A stretch of 64,000 nt of DNA, taken from Earliella scabrosa. Its lineage: Eukaryota > Basidiomycota > Agaricomycetes > Polyporales > Polyporaceae. The notes below the pieces were generated by a model, which made no database searches, was not told the DNA's origin, and saw only the letters and a program-made list of their open reading frames with translations. A program made the position numbers and the translations under genes. This document shows positions 11,038 to 22,230 of this stretch, piece by piece. The stretch spans positions 1,240,001 to 1,304,000 of the forward strand of contig JABYQQ010000011.1 in assembly GCA_022605405.1 (NCBI GenBank), written 5' to 3'. Every line of letters begins with the position of its first letter. Positions within the stretch are counted from its first letter, which is position 1.

Positions 11038-12117
11038 TCAGATTGTCTGATGCTGATAGATGTTGACGCCTAATGCACCAGCTGTTACTGCCAAGATCAT
11101 CATGAGTTGGAGGCGAGCAACACTCACCGTAGGTCGTGTTATGACTGGACCAAACATTGACTAAGCACTCTGTGCCCTCCGCGCAAGCGATCTCGAATAC
11201 GTGCAAGGAACTCCAAGGGCACGGGAAGCGATGGATAAGAATCTCCCCGTCGAGTCGCGCCTGTACCGTTGCAACCTTCTCTGCTACCTGCGGTTTCGTG
11301 CGGTAGGAGAGCTTCTTGATATCTATTGGTTGCTCTGCTTTGAGACGGAACACGTCAAAACGCGAGGACGGGTTAATCGTAAACGACGCATGATTCTTCA
11401 CAGGTGAGCCGAGGTTGGGCAGCGTGAAGACAAGGTGACAGTCCTCCATCCCAAAGTCGATGGCCCGGTACTGCACAATAGTATGTATCTAGATGTCAAG
11501 CAAAGGTGAGTGTGGATAATCAAGGACCAAGCATTGCAGACGTTCCATACCTTCGAGGTGACATACAAATGGTGCTCGTGCGGAGAGAGCATTCCCCATG
11601 TCGGGCTCCAATAGTCGTGCTCTCCTCGGGGCGCAAGCCTATCTGGCTCGTTCACGAAAACTTGAGCCGAGATGCGAGGGCGTATGAGGATGGGGTCGAT
11701 TTTGAACGGCTTGACCTTTCCAGAGTCGTAGAGCTCCTTCAAACCAATGTACGGATTCGCATACTCCAGGTTGGCGGCAAAGTTCTTGTCCTGGAAGACG
11801 GTGTCGAGCATGCGTGCCACATGTACGATTGAGAGGAAATCGATCATGGTGACCACCGCAAGTGCAGTAGCGAACCACAGTAGGAGGGGGGAAATACGCG
11901 GGCTAGACGGTGACAAGGACCGGTATCCTGCATATGCGCTTAATATCAGTAAAACATGTCTACCCGTATTCAATCCACGCATCCTGACACTAGTACATAT
12001 CCGAGTGACGGTAGACCTACCCTCTGACAGTGGGGGATTGAGCTCAGCGCTGTCGACGTTTGAGTCGAGGGATCCTTCAGGGAGAAGCACTTGGTACCCA
12101 GTCTTTCCCCGGGACAT
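11038..12117 (-). CDS. But2-C-like single-pass membrane protein, copy 1
   Basis: Four exons (12021-12117, 11551-11927, 11128-11488, 11038-11069) give 288 residues. A polar N-terminus (MSRGKTGYQVLLPEGS) leads to one helix (PLLLWFATALAVVTMIDFL), then an outside domain with EYANPYIGLKELYDSGK, IDPILIRPRISAQVF, RGEHDYWSP and QYRAIDFGMEDCHLVF. It ends NIYQHQTI. The pattern NPYIGL ... YRxxDFGMExC belongs to a basidiomycete family often labelled with the But2 C-terminal domain; I recall that label and cannot confirm it here. The protein at 26621-27712 is a close paralogue with identical exon phases and the same 361-nt and 32-nt last exons. The start was set at 12117 by alignment with that copy. Function unknown. 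Confidence 0.8.
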
Positions 12118-12930
12118 GGTCTGTAGCAGCTCGGATGACGAAGACAGTGTTCGAGGCAAAACAGAAGAGGATTCTAGCACGGAGACAAGACAGACCACAA
12201 GACACTCAAGAGGATTTAGTGCGTGAAGAGTAATGCAGCCGTCTAAGAATTGTGTTTAAACTGGGAGATGAGCATGAGCACCAGAGTGACGCTCGCACCG
12301 GTTCTTGTGGGAGTTCCCTCGGTCTATGAGGAGTCTAGCTGACTTCCCCCAATCCCGAAGTGCAATCTCAAGGTACCGGGCTCTGAGTTGTCGGCAGGGT
12401 GCGCTTCAAGCTGTGGGTGGCATTTTTGACAGGCGTCTGACACTCACATAGACATGCTGATGGTCGTAGGGCGTTCTGATTGTAGCAGTCCGGGGTCGTC
12501 CGGGGTCCGAGTCGGAGACTCCACAGGGCTGGGACAAACACGCAAAGTATCCTATCTAAAACGAAATTGTATGACACATGAGTACGGTTCGCATGGCTCA
12601 CCTGTCAGCAAAACAGTAGTAACACCGATTGAGGTGCCTGATGTGAAAGGTAGATAGAACCTTGCGACGAACACGCGACTGAGCAGGCCGGGGAAGCATG
12701 ATGCACCTATTTTTGCATATGGCCACTCCGACTCGGAGCGGAGCACCGTGACAGGGTCCATATTGTCGCCGCAGCGGCTACGACGTTTCGGTACCGGGAT
12801 TCCGCATGGGCGTGTGGATGCACGAACGAGAAGTCATGCTACATTTACTCTGGACGGTTTACTACAGACATCTGCCAAGAACATTCTGCCCGTACCCAGC
12901 TTCTAGGCTGCTACACTACGACCGCGCCTC
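12118..12930. other. Intergenic, no confident gene
   Basis: An 813-nt gap between the start of the But2-C-like gene and the 3' end of the GNAT gene. A minus-strand frame from 12761 (MDPVTVLRSESEWPYAKIGA, then a hydrophobic stretch) is open for 69 codons but has no recognised family. I see no repeat. Confidence 0.35.
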
Positions 12931-13944
12931 CTAAGGTTCCTTTGCGAAGTACCATATGGGCCAGTCACCCCAAGGAGATGGCATGAGCCGTTCTCCGTAC
13001 AGCTTGAAGCCAATCTTCTCGTAAATAGGGACCTGAAAATGTGTTGTAATCAGAAGCAGGAGTCTGCTGGAGCGATTTTGTACGCACATTTCGAATGTTC
13101 GTTGTGGTGAGCGCCATCGTCGCCCCAAGCTTCGCCGCCTTTGTACGGCAACACACAGAAACTCAAATGTCAGAATTATGCAAAGACACTGGAAGGGGAA
13201 GCCTTCGCACCTCTTTGGATGCGAGCTGGAAGAGCGTCTTGGCAACCCCCTTGCCCTGGTAGTCCTCGCGTACCATGGCAAAGTTGCACCAATACGTGCT
13301 TCGCTCAGCTTCCTCAATTCCAAGGACTTCATCGTTGGCTGCCGGGACGGCCTTGCCCATCTATAGGATAGACCTCATTAGCGAGTACTCGTATTGACTG
13401 AGACAAATGCATTTCTCACCGTCTCTGCATAATACTTCTGGCCTTCGGGCGAGAGTTTACCCATCAGGTCGAAGAGGCCAAACGCCTGCTGCTCCGGGCT
13501 AGAGCAAGTGAATATAAGCTCTATTGTGATAGAGAGGTGCATTACGTACGTTGAGCACATGAGCTGTCCGGGCAACGAGAAGAGAGTGAAGCCTACAAGC
13601 GCTCCAGTCTCGTCTCTAGCGGAGAAGAACTGCCCAACTCCGGGACAGAGGGCCAGGGGACGAACCATAGCGCGTCCCAGATCGGGTATGAGGTTAATGT
13701 TCCCACCTGATAGCGAGGTGGCAGCAGGATCTTGATATTACATTGTGTCAGAATGTCCTACATACAGCACATTAAAGCGCAAAGGGCTCTCACCTTTGCT
13801 CATGACTCCAGCGAAGACTATGACGGCTTCCTGGGCGATCTCGTCTACAAACCGTCAGTCATCAGGGTGCATAGATCAAGCAAACGATGCACCTGTGGGC
13901 TTTTCTACATACTCAAAGACAATGTTGGAAGGTGGTTGAACCAT
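12931..13944 (-). CDS. GNAT-family N-acetyltransferase, copy 1
   Basis: Seven exons (13893-13944, 13794-13844, 13550-13730, 13420-13498, 13211-13360, 13088-13138, 12931-13032) give 221 residues. The acetyl-CoA-binding motif is in FAMVREDYQGKGVAKTLF, where QGKGVA is the Q/RxxGxG/A signature. It is followed by a typical GNAT end, ALTTTNIRN-VPIYEKIGFKLYGE, and the protein ends WYFAKEP. The upstream half includes FFSARDETGALVGFTLFSLP, an early beta-strand pair of the fold. The transferred substrate cannot be read from sequence. The paralogue at 37642-38670 has the same intron positions, with 181-, 150- and 51-nt exons conserved. It is divergent from the membrane protein at 14426, with which it shares a 481-nt promoter region. 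Confidence 0.88.
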
Positions 13945-14425
13945 TGCTACGCTTAATCAGACTAGTAGTGAGGAGTAATTCGAGGTGAGTGTCAGAGGCC
14001 CAGGCGGTGGTAGGTTTACAGAGACCTGATGTAGACGGACCATGCTGTAGCATGTCGTCTATATCTGTAATTCCCGCGTTGCTCCATCTGTCGTGCGTGA
14101 GAAACCCCTCACTCTGTCACCGCTCGCACTGTAACCTGATAGTAGATACGATCGGCGTCTGAATAAGAACCGGAGATCTGCCACCACGATGGTAAGACCT
14201 GGTGGGATTCTTCCCAGACAAGGGCCCTCACGCCGAACTGTGTTCCTGAGTTCCGGTCAAACCTGATGCAATGAGCTGTATCACCGCGTTGAGACGGATG
14301 GTTGGTCAGGGAAAATCAGCTGTGAGCCTTCTGCCAGGGTAAGCTTCCACCCGGGGTTATAATGCCAATGCATGCTTGCATTCAGCGCACCGATCCGTCT
14401 GCACACGACGCTCGACGCGCCCATT
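13945..14425. promoter_or_regulatory. Shared divergent promoter region
   Basis: 481 nt separate the start codons of the GNAT gene (minus) and the membrane-protein gene (plus), so both promoters must lie here. No box was identified with confidence. Confidence 0.5.
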
Positions 14426-15639
14426 ATGGCCGATGTAAACGCAATCTTCCAGCACTCCTGGTACATCGGCAATATTCTCCAGGCTATTCTCTACGGTCTG
14501 TGAAGCTTGCACCCTAATCCTACCAAACTCGCTTTTTCACACTTCTATTGCAGGCGTCGAGCTCGTGCTATACTTTGCAAGCGTAAAGATCATGCTTGGC
14601 AGCAAGACGAGACGCGATGCGGAGACAGCGCGTGGCAATACAGTGCTCTTGTGGCTTAGCAGCGGCCAACTAGTGATGATCACCATCTCGCTCATCGTCC
14701 AATGCTTCTTCGGGGAGGCCATGTGGATCACAAACGAGAACTATCCTGGTGGTACGGCCGCCTACTTTGGAGCGCACGCTTCAGTATGGTACGAGACCCT
14801 TGGGAGCGCAGCATGTGTCGTGCTTAGTCTGATGAGTGACGGTTTTCTTGTGAGTGAATGCGTACGAGATCGTCTGGCGCACCCCTCACTATATGTCACC
14901 CGTAGATATATCGGACATACGTTGTCTGGAACGACTGGCGCGTTGCTGTGATACCGTGTATGCTCTACTGTGGCACCGCAGGTATGATCACTCAGTTCGT
15001 CTAAGTTGTGCATCATCTCATTGACATGGAACCAGGTCTCGGAATCGCGACATGCTACATATCAGGAAAACCGGGGGCCGACTTCTTCCTCAATTTGTCC
15101 GCTGACATAGCACTGGCGTACACCTCGGTGGTCATCGCACTCAACTTCATATGTACCACGCTCATATGTAGTCGCATTCTCTGGGTAGCCAAGAGCATGG
15201 AGAAGACACTCGGACGCGAAATCTCCAAGACGTACACGGGAGCCGCATCGATTGTCATCGAGTCTATGCTGCCATACACCCTGTTCGGCATTGCGTACGT
15301 CGCCACCTTGGGGACCAACCATCCTACCTCCATACTATTCCTTGCACTGTATGTTATGGCCACGGTAAGATTCTACTTCCTCTTCGTTTGGGCTGAGGTT
15401 ATCTGACGACATACGGACAGTGCATCTCCCCTCAATTGATCATCCTTCGCGTCCTTATGGGGCGGGCATGGACAAAGAACGTTGTCACTACGACCTTCCG
15501 GATGCGCTCCACGGTCCCCATATCGCACGGGATCGATGGCCCAACCTCATATGAAGAATCTCCGGGGACCACCATCAACCTGAGAGTCCTCTCTACTGAA
15601 GGCTCGATTCCGGAAACGGATGGGGACAAAAAGGTGTAA
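14426..15639 (+). CDS. Basidiomycete seven-helix membrane protein, copy 1
   Basis: Five exons (14426-14495, 14554-14849, 14906-14981, 15036-15364, 15421-15639) give 329 residues. The N-terminus MADVNAIFQHSWYIGNIL is followed by about seven hydrophobic segments. Family landmarks are CFFGEAMWITNENYPGG, VWYETLGSAACVVLSLMSDG, IYRTYVVWNDWR, SGKPGADFF, ESMLPYTLFGIAYVATLG and CISPQLIILRVLMGRAWTK, then a polar tail of about 55 residues. The family is common in mushroom genomes and has no assigned role; a receptor-like fold is possible but unproven. Two paralogues in this window (27916-29172 and 30783-32054) share every intron position, and the third exon is 76 nt in all three. Confidence 0.85.
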
Positions 15640-16510
15640 ATATCCATTGTTGTCAGTTGGGATCCGTCTTCGCCTCCTTGCTCCGGGTCTAGTGTCTTTT
15701 GGTTTCGCCTTCATGGACTGGTACGGATAGAGTCTGCATGCGTTCTGCGATACGTCTTATCCAAGGTCTGTATCAAATGTACCGCCTGTGTAACGTAACG
15801 AGTGGAAAATGACCGATCACACCAATGACTAGATGAGAAGGAATGTTACAACTAGTCAAATCACCGCATCGTATCGTTGTTAGACCGCATTCCTGCACTA
15901 TCAAGTCAGATTGGGTGGCGCACCGCTGCGCGTGGACATGATGCCCAACCACGGGCGACCTCTGAATGTTTCCTCGGCAGACAAGGCAGCCGCGAGAACA
16001 TTGAGACCACCTTCCATCCGAACAGCTCCCCATCCCCTTTCCCCGTTGGATTTCTTCTCCCGGTATTGAGACCTACTTCGCATGTTTCACGCTTGCGCGC
16101 CGTCCTACACGCATGACGGAGGTGAGAGATAAGAAGAGCCCCGATTGAAACGATGTCCTTCTCGGCCAGGCCCAAGTCTACGTCCGACGCTTCCACCGAG
16201 GTGGTGCAATAGATCCGTCAGTTATCGGGTGACTGTCGCGCATCTGGGCCAATACTCACGATAGACGATCTGTCTGAGGAAGACAGCAGTAGCAGTCGCA
16301 GGGCTCGTAGATCGGTGTTACGAAGTACGTTTGATTCCCACCGTGACGGATAACACGGGCCCTCCGGGCGGACCTGGACACGGTCTACCATGGTTGCGGT
16401 GCACTCATGTATGAGGATATACGCATTTCTGCAATGAATGTTGCGCCTGGATAAACTGTACCCTGGCTCGTTCGAAGGCCACGTAAGTACTCGGAATCCG
16501 AGATGTGAGC

Positions 16511-16540
16511 GCGGAAGGGGCCCTGCCGGGCCCCTTCCGC
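16511..16540. repeat. Perfect 13-bp hairpin
   Basis: GCGGAAGGGGCCC is followed by a TGCC loop and GGGCCCCTTCCGC, giving a perfect 13-bp stem with a 4-nt loop. No T-run follows, so it is not a bacterial-type terminator. It may be the centre of an old inverted-repeat element, though no longer arms were seen. Confidence 0.8.
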
Positions 16541-16588
16541 GTTCACCCCGCATCCAGTCCGGACACACGGACTCGCCTTTACTCGACT

Positions 16589-16828
16589 GGAGACCTGGAT
16601 CACATTCGTGACCAGAAATACGTCGGTGTCATGAATCCGTGTTGAATTGACTCTTCTGTAGAGTCTGAACAAATTGAGGATGCAGTAGCCGGTTCTTGCC
16701 GGGCGCTACGTTACCATATCCAGCGACCTGAAACACAGAGCCACGCGGTTTAGTCAGCTTTCGCACCCCAAACTGATGCGAGGTTACTGGGCTGCAGACC
16801 TGGACCACTTTCGTGTCCAGGAATGTGC
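16589..16828. repeat. Imperfect direct repeat, two copies about 204 bp apart
   Basis: CTGGAGACCTGGATCACATT at about 16589 recurs as CTGCAGACCTGGACCACTTT at about 16793; both continue with TCGTG and CCAG. The similarity runs over about 35 nt. Its role is unknown. Confidence 0.5.
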
Positions 16829-17238
16829 AGAAGTCGGGAGAAGTGATTCACGAGGCTTTCAACTTGGAGTCCTCCCGAAGATGAGCGGAGGTTAGTAATC
16901 GCGTCTCGGTCAGCCGGCCCTCATTGGTGTCCAAAATTAACGTACTTATCGTGGTGAACGAACTGCTCAGGCTGAGCCCAGCTCGAGGCTATCTGTCATT
17001 GTCAGAGTCAAGGCACACAGCTCATCAGTACTGTATTGACTTACGATTCTTGCCGTGCTCCGAGCTCGGGAGTTCAGGTCAACCTTTGAGGTATATGCCC
17101 TTCCCATCTCGGGCAGCTTAGACGCTTGTCTCCTTCTCTTCACTCCCACCACCGCACTTGCTGACCTCACTGTTTTGATTCGCTCCCACTGTACTTGCTC
17201 ACCACCGCCGCACTTGCTTACTACGACTGCCGCTGCGA

Positions 17239-19148
17239 ATGCCTTTCGCTCTCTCGTCTGTACTGAGCTTCCAGAATGTTGTAGTAGTTCTCCTCGGCGC
17301 GTGTGTCGTCATGACCTTGAGACGCCTGTTCTTTCACCCCCTCGCTCGCTTTCCTGGACCCAAGTTAGCTGCAGCAACATGGTGGTACATGACGTACTAC
17401 GACATCTTCAGAGACGGCGACTTGGTGTACCATTTGGAAGAGCTCCATCGGCGATATGGTACGGCTTTTACTCTTACTTCACTAATTCTCTGTGCGCTCA
17501 CACTAGTGGTAGGGCCTGTTGTCAGAATCAGTCCTGACCAAGTAAGCCATTGAACTTGGAGGACGCATTTTGACCACTGATGGGAGCCATAGCTGCACTT
17601 CAACGCTCTCAGCGCCTACGACGACATCTACCAGCACGGACATCAGTTCACCAAGGACCCGCGGGTGTACCTCAACCTGGGTCAAGACGATTCCTCGCTG
17701 TGCATCATCGACCGGCGCGAGATCAAGACGCGTAGGGACATTCTTGGACCGCTCTTCTCTCGCCGAGCGATCCTCAAGTTAGAGCATGTCATCCTTTCCA
17801 AGGTATGACTGCAGGACCGCGACTTGGCTCGAATTATTCTGACCGGGACCCCCTAGATCAACCGGCTCGTCGACCAACTAGGTCACTACGCCGAGGCTGA
17901 CAAGCCAGCAAACATCCGCCGGGCGTGCAGGTCCGCCGCGCTCGAGCTCATCTACGCGTACTGCTTCGCGACGCACGAGGACTTCGTCACCGCGCCCGAC
18001 TTCTCGCACAAGTTCGTCGTCGAGACGGAGATGACGTTCCCGCTCTTCCACTACTTTGTGCACTTTCCCTGGTCGCGCCATCTCCTCGTCATGCTCAGCA
18101 CTGTCCAGTCATGGATTCGTCCCAAAGACGCGATCTACGGCGATTCCTACAGTCGACTCATGACCAAGATTCGCGAGGCAAGAAATAATCCTGCGCTGGT
18201 CGAGCATGAGGAGCATGAGACGGCTCTCCACCATTTGCTCATGCCGCATCCGGACAAGGGACAACCGGACATCCCGTCCGAGAAGGTCCTCTGGGAGGAG
18301 GCAGGCAACCTTATCGCCGGGGGGAGCGAAACGGTCGCCACCGTCATCAACGTCGGCGTGTTTCATGTACTCAATAATCCCGCCGTGCACGAGCGGCTCG
18401 TTGAGGAGCTGAAACGGGCATGGCCTGAGCTGGAGATGACAATGCGGTATGAGACTTTGGAGAAGCTACCGTATTTGGTGCGTGGCTACTACTGCACGAG
18501 TCCAGCGCGGGGGGGTACGGTCTGACTGTTCACAGACGGCAGTGATCAAGGAATCCCTTCGCAAGGCGCACGGGGTTGTACATCCCCTTCCCCGCGTCGT
18601 AGGCCCAACGGATGCAACCATAGCGGGATTCACTGTCCCCGCTGGAGTACGTGGTGCACTTGCATGGGTGTAGTGTCCTGAAGCTGATCCTCTCGGATTG
18701 TAGGCCGTCGTATCCATGGGGTCGACCTTTGTCCACCTGAACCCAACCATATTCCCGCAGCCGAACGAGTTCGTTCCTGAGCGCTGGCTGGGCGAGGGGA
18801 AAGCGCACCTGGACCAATATATCGCCGCATTCTCCAAGGGCCCTCGGACGTGTCTAGGGATCAAGTGCGTACCCTTTGCGACCACCGTTCACCGCACGAG
18901 CAGACTGCTGATGTCCGCACGCGCAAAGTCTCGCGTGGTGCGAGCTGTACCTCTTCTTTGGGTATCTGTTCCGCAAGCTCGAGACGGAGCTGCACGATAC
19001 CACGTACGTCTCGCTGTCTGCACAGAACGTCAGACGGTGCTGATTGTCGTGTCTTGACAGAGAGGAAGACATGGCTTACCGGTGCCACTTGACCCCAACG
19101 TTTACCGGACGGATGCTCCACTGTAAGGTGAAGGTTCGCACAGAGTGA
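17239..19148 (+). CDS. Cytochrome P450 monooxygenase
   Basis: Eight exons (17239-17458, 17513-17541, 17593-17802, 17857-18477, 18536-18646, 18704-18864, 18929-19003, 19061-19148) give 504 residues, a normal class-II P450 length. An N-terminal membrane anchor (FQNVVVVLLGACVVM) is followed by the proline-rich hinge HPLARFPGPK. The I-helix oxygen-binding motif is AGGSETVAT, the ExxR motif is in VIKESLRKAHG, the PERF-type motif is EFVPERW, and the heme loop is FSKGPRTCLGI with the thiolate Cys447. All landmarks are intact, so it is likely an active ER monooxygenase. Substrate unknown; its position beside UstYa-like, acetyltransferase and protease genes fits a tailoring role in secondary metabolism, which is inference. 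Confidence 0.93.
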
Positions 19149-19282
19149 TGAGGGGCTTGAGAGCGTCGTGATGACCGGGTTGAGTTGTGTCGTATCACCC
19201 CGTGCGAGGGAAAGAGGGAGCCTATGTATATGAGGTCCGGAAACACGCAACTGTTAGGACAAACAAGAGCTGAGGCGCCCCT

Positions 19283-19571
19283 CACGAGGGACAATGGCCA
19301 ATATTCGGGTCCGGAACAGCCCTGTGAAATGACCGTGACTGGACTCCTGTCACGGTCCTGTTCACAAGGCTGGTTCAGGTCCCGAACTTGGCTGACGTAA
19401 CGTTAAGGCCCGGTACTAATGGGCATTCAACCCGTACTTACTGAGGGTAAGTCTTACGTAATGCCTTTTCCGGACCTGAACCAGCCTTGTAACTAGGACC
19501 GTGACAGGAGTACAATTCCGGTCATTTCACAAGGCTGTTCCGGACACTAACATTCGGCATTGCCCCTCGTG
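19283..19571. mobile_element. Foldback (long inverted repeat) element
   Basis: A left arm (19283 to about 19390, beginning CACGAGGGACAATGG) pairs with a right arm (about 19455-19571, ending CATTGCCCCTCGTG). Both arms carry GTCCGGAACAGCC, TGAAATGACCG, CTCCTGTCACGGTCCT and ACAAGGCTGGTTCAGGTCC in inverted order. About 65 nt of unique sequence lie between them. The trinucleotide CCT directly flanks both ends (19280-19282 and 19572-19574), a possible 3-bp target-site duplication. There is no coding capacity, so it is a non-autonomous MITE-like element. It sits downstream of the P450 stop (19148). Confidence 0.8.
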
Positions 19572-20033
19572 CCTCGTATTCTCTGCGGCGCGACTGAGTC
19601 AAGTGCAAGCAGCCCTGCCTCCCAGGGCGTAGTGGTAGAACAGACGCCTGTGCAAAAAATTGGGCGCAGCTGCTGGACACGACAAAGCACCTGTGCATCC
19701 GTGCTTGCGTCGTTGTGTCCCGGCCTCTATACTTCCACTGCTCAATGACAGATTGCGCTTCGCAACCACACCTCCAAAAAGCGAGCAACACTCACGTCGA
19801 CATCGTCTGCACAGACGAAACCCCCGATGAACACCGCCCATTCCACCCAATGGTCCACGATGTGCGCTCTTGCGGATGAGTTGGGAGGGCCTCACCTTCT
19901 TCAGCCTGATGTCAAGAAGAGCGCGCTGGTCGACAGTCTGTCTGTCGTGGTGGAGGTGAGAAGAGAACGAGGAGAGAGGCAGGGAGCGGTGTGCGCGACG
20001 CCAAGCTCAGGGCGCCAAACATACATATGATCG
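19572..20033. other. Intergenic between foldback element and STE24
   Basis: No gene is recognised. A minus-strand piece reading VDHWVEWAVFIGGFVCADD (about 19800-19865) is open but short and matches no family I know. Confidence 0.35.
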
Positions 20034-20187
20034 GAGATGCGGGCCGGAGACCGAGTGCCAGCGCGTCGCGAGTTCACTGGAGCGCGTACACGTCGCCTCC
20101 ATCCAAGTCTCGTTCAGGTCTCGCATTCCCGTCTCTCCTTCATCCTCTCTGCATGTTCTGAGCTCTGCTGTCGCTGTCTACTGTACT
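20034..20187 (+). promoter_or_regulatory. STE24 5' leader, shared with relic B
   Basis: The segment GCGGGCCGGAGACCGAGTGC, at about 20038, is the start of a block also present ahead of relic B (from about 5266). Similarity continues with small changes through the leader up to the start codon. This shows the duplication took in the upstream region as well as the coding part. Confidence 0.6.
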
Positions 20188-22230
20188 ATGGACTACTTGA
20201 ACGCCGGCCTCGATGCCGTCCAGTCTCGTCAGGCGTGGGTCGCAACCGACCCGTTCGACTGGAAGCTCTTCCTCCAGGTCTCGTCCTGGACGGTGTGCCT
20301 CTTCGAGTCCTACCTCTTGTACGTGCATTCTTCCTGATTTTTCGAGACTGTGAGCGGCGTGCTGTGAGCTGTGGGGCACACCTTTACTGATCTGGACGAC
20401 TTGACATAGGCTGCGACAATTCCCTCTCTATTCGAAGGAGGCTCCACCACCAGTCCTTGCGGATCACTTCAAGCCCGAGGTCTTCAAGAAGTCTCAGGCG
20501 TATGGGAAGGATAAAGCCAAGTTCTCGCTTGTGTCAGGCTTGTACAAGCAAGTTATCGACTCACTGGCGATTCACTACGGACTGGTCGCGTGGTCTTGGA
20601 AGGCCGGAGGGTGGATCATCTCCAAGCTTGGCTACGGGCCTGAATACGAAGTAAGTCTTATGTGCCCAAACCCCTTGTTGGTATCTACCCTCGTGATCCA
20701 TCGCGGTGTGGGTGTCGTGCGGCCGAGTGAAGCCACATTTGTGCAAGAGTCTGTCCCCCGCACGGGCTACGTTGCGCAGTCCTAGTCCATCCTTAGTGTC
20801 CGTCAGACGTCGTCTCACACGCACCCCTCTAGATTGTGCAATCTATCGCCTTTGTATTCACGCTCTTCTTCGTCTCGAGCCTTCCCTCCCTCCCCTTCTC
20901 CGTCTACCAAACCTTCGTTCTCGAGGAAAAGCACGGCTTCAACAAGACGACCCCCGCGCTATTCGTGACGGATCTCATCAAGAGCTGGCTGGTCGGCTTC
21001 GTCATCGGCTCGCCCTTCCTTGCCGGATTCCTGTGGGTATTCCGCTGGGCAGGGGACCGCTTCGTCCCCTGGCTCATGGCGTTCTTGTACGTCCTCTTCG
21101 GCTTTGCGTGACATTTCCCTGAAACTAACAGCATTCTAGGTTGATCTTCCAGATGTCCATGGTCATTCTCTACCCGACGGTCATCCAGCCGCTCTTCAAC
21201 AAGCTCTCGCCACTCGCTGAGGGTGACCTCCGCACTCGCATCGAGGCTCTCGCGTCCAAGCTCAAGTTCCCCCTCAAACATCTGTACGAGATCGACGGCT
21301 CGAAGCGCAGCTCCCACTCGAACGCGTACTTCTTCGGTCTCCCATGGGTCTGTACCGCTCAATGCGATGAACGCGTACTCACACTGACTATATGCATTCT
21401 GACAGAGCAAACACATCGTCATCTTCGACACGCTCATCAAGCAGAGCAAATCTGAGGAGGTCGAGGCTGTCCTGGGTGCGTGTGCTTCTGTGCTCCATTG
21501 CTGTTGATGCCTCGCTGACGCGCTGCCCTACAGCACACGAACTTGGCCACTGGTACTACATGCACCCCACGAAGCTGCTATCCGTCTCTCAACTGCACAT
21601 CTTCACCATCCTTGCGCTCTTCCCCGCGTTCCTCCACGCCCCGCTCTTCCTCCGAGCGTTTGACTTCCCACCCGAAGTCGCCGCGCAGACGCCCACGGTC
21701 GTCGCCTTCCTGCTCTACCAGGTGCGTTCCGTCTCTCTCTCTTGCCTCCCTGCTATCTGATAACCTGGGTTCCAACGCTCCCCAACAGATGCTTCTGACC
21801 CCAATGGAGGCCCTCGTGGGCATCGCGATGAACGCGGTGAGCCGCAAGTTTGAGTACGAGGCGGACCAGTTCGCGTGCGAGCTCCAGACGAAGCTCGGGG
21901 ACGCGAAGATGGCGGACATGGGCGACCGCCTCGCGCGCGCGCTCATTGCGCTCCACGTCGAGAATTTGTCCACCGTGTGGGTCGACTGGCTGTGAGTGTT
22001 GCCTCCCCCTTCTGTCGTTTCTATTTCTTTCCTCTCCCCATTACGTTTAACCTTGGCGGAGCATAAGCAGTGTGCAGTGCGCGCGAAGTGGCGATACTGA
22101 CTGAGCGTCTGACAGGTACTCGGCATATCACCATTCGCACCCGACGCTGACGGAGCGGCTGCGCGCGCTCGAAGGGTACAAGGCCGCTGCGGCATCTGCG
22201 GCCTCTGCTGCAGGTAAAAAGGAACTGTGA
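20188..22230 (+). CDS. STE24: STE24-type CAAX prenyl protease (M48)
   Basis: Eight exons (20188-20318, 20410-20650, 20833-21086, 21140-21347, 21406-21475, 21534-21721, 21789-21991, 22116-22230) give 469 residues, close to yeast Ste24. The enzyme is a zinc metalloprotease of the ER and inner nuclear membrane that trims farnesylated CAAX proteins, including lipopeptide mating pheromones. The zinc motif HELGH is at residues 303-307 in AHELGHWYYMHP. The distal ligand lies in SRKFEYEADQFA (382-393). Several hydrophobic helices precede it, for example SIAFVFTLFFVSSLPSLPF. The C-terminus is GKKEL, a KKxx-type ER-retrieval signal. All catalytic residues are intact. Two decayed copies lie at 4140-4690 and 5264-6215. 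Confidence 0.95.

Larger units (their letters stand above)
15640..17238. other. Intergenic, 1.6 kb without a confident gene
   Basis: No family was recognised. A short plus-strand frame at about 16153-16212 (MSFSARPKSTSDASTEVVQ, then stop) has no support. The stretch contains the perfect hairpin at 16511-16540 and an imperfect direct repeat near 16589 and 16793. Just before the P450 start, CCACCGCACTTGCT-like units recur between 17142 and 17225. The P450 promoter must lie at the 3' end. Confidence 0.5.
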
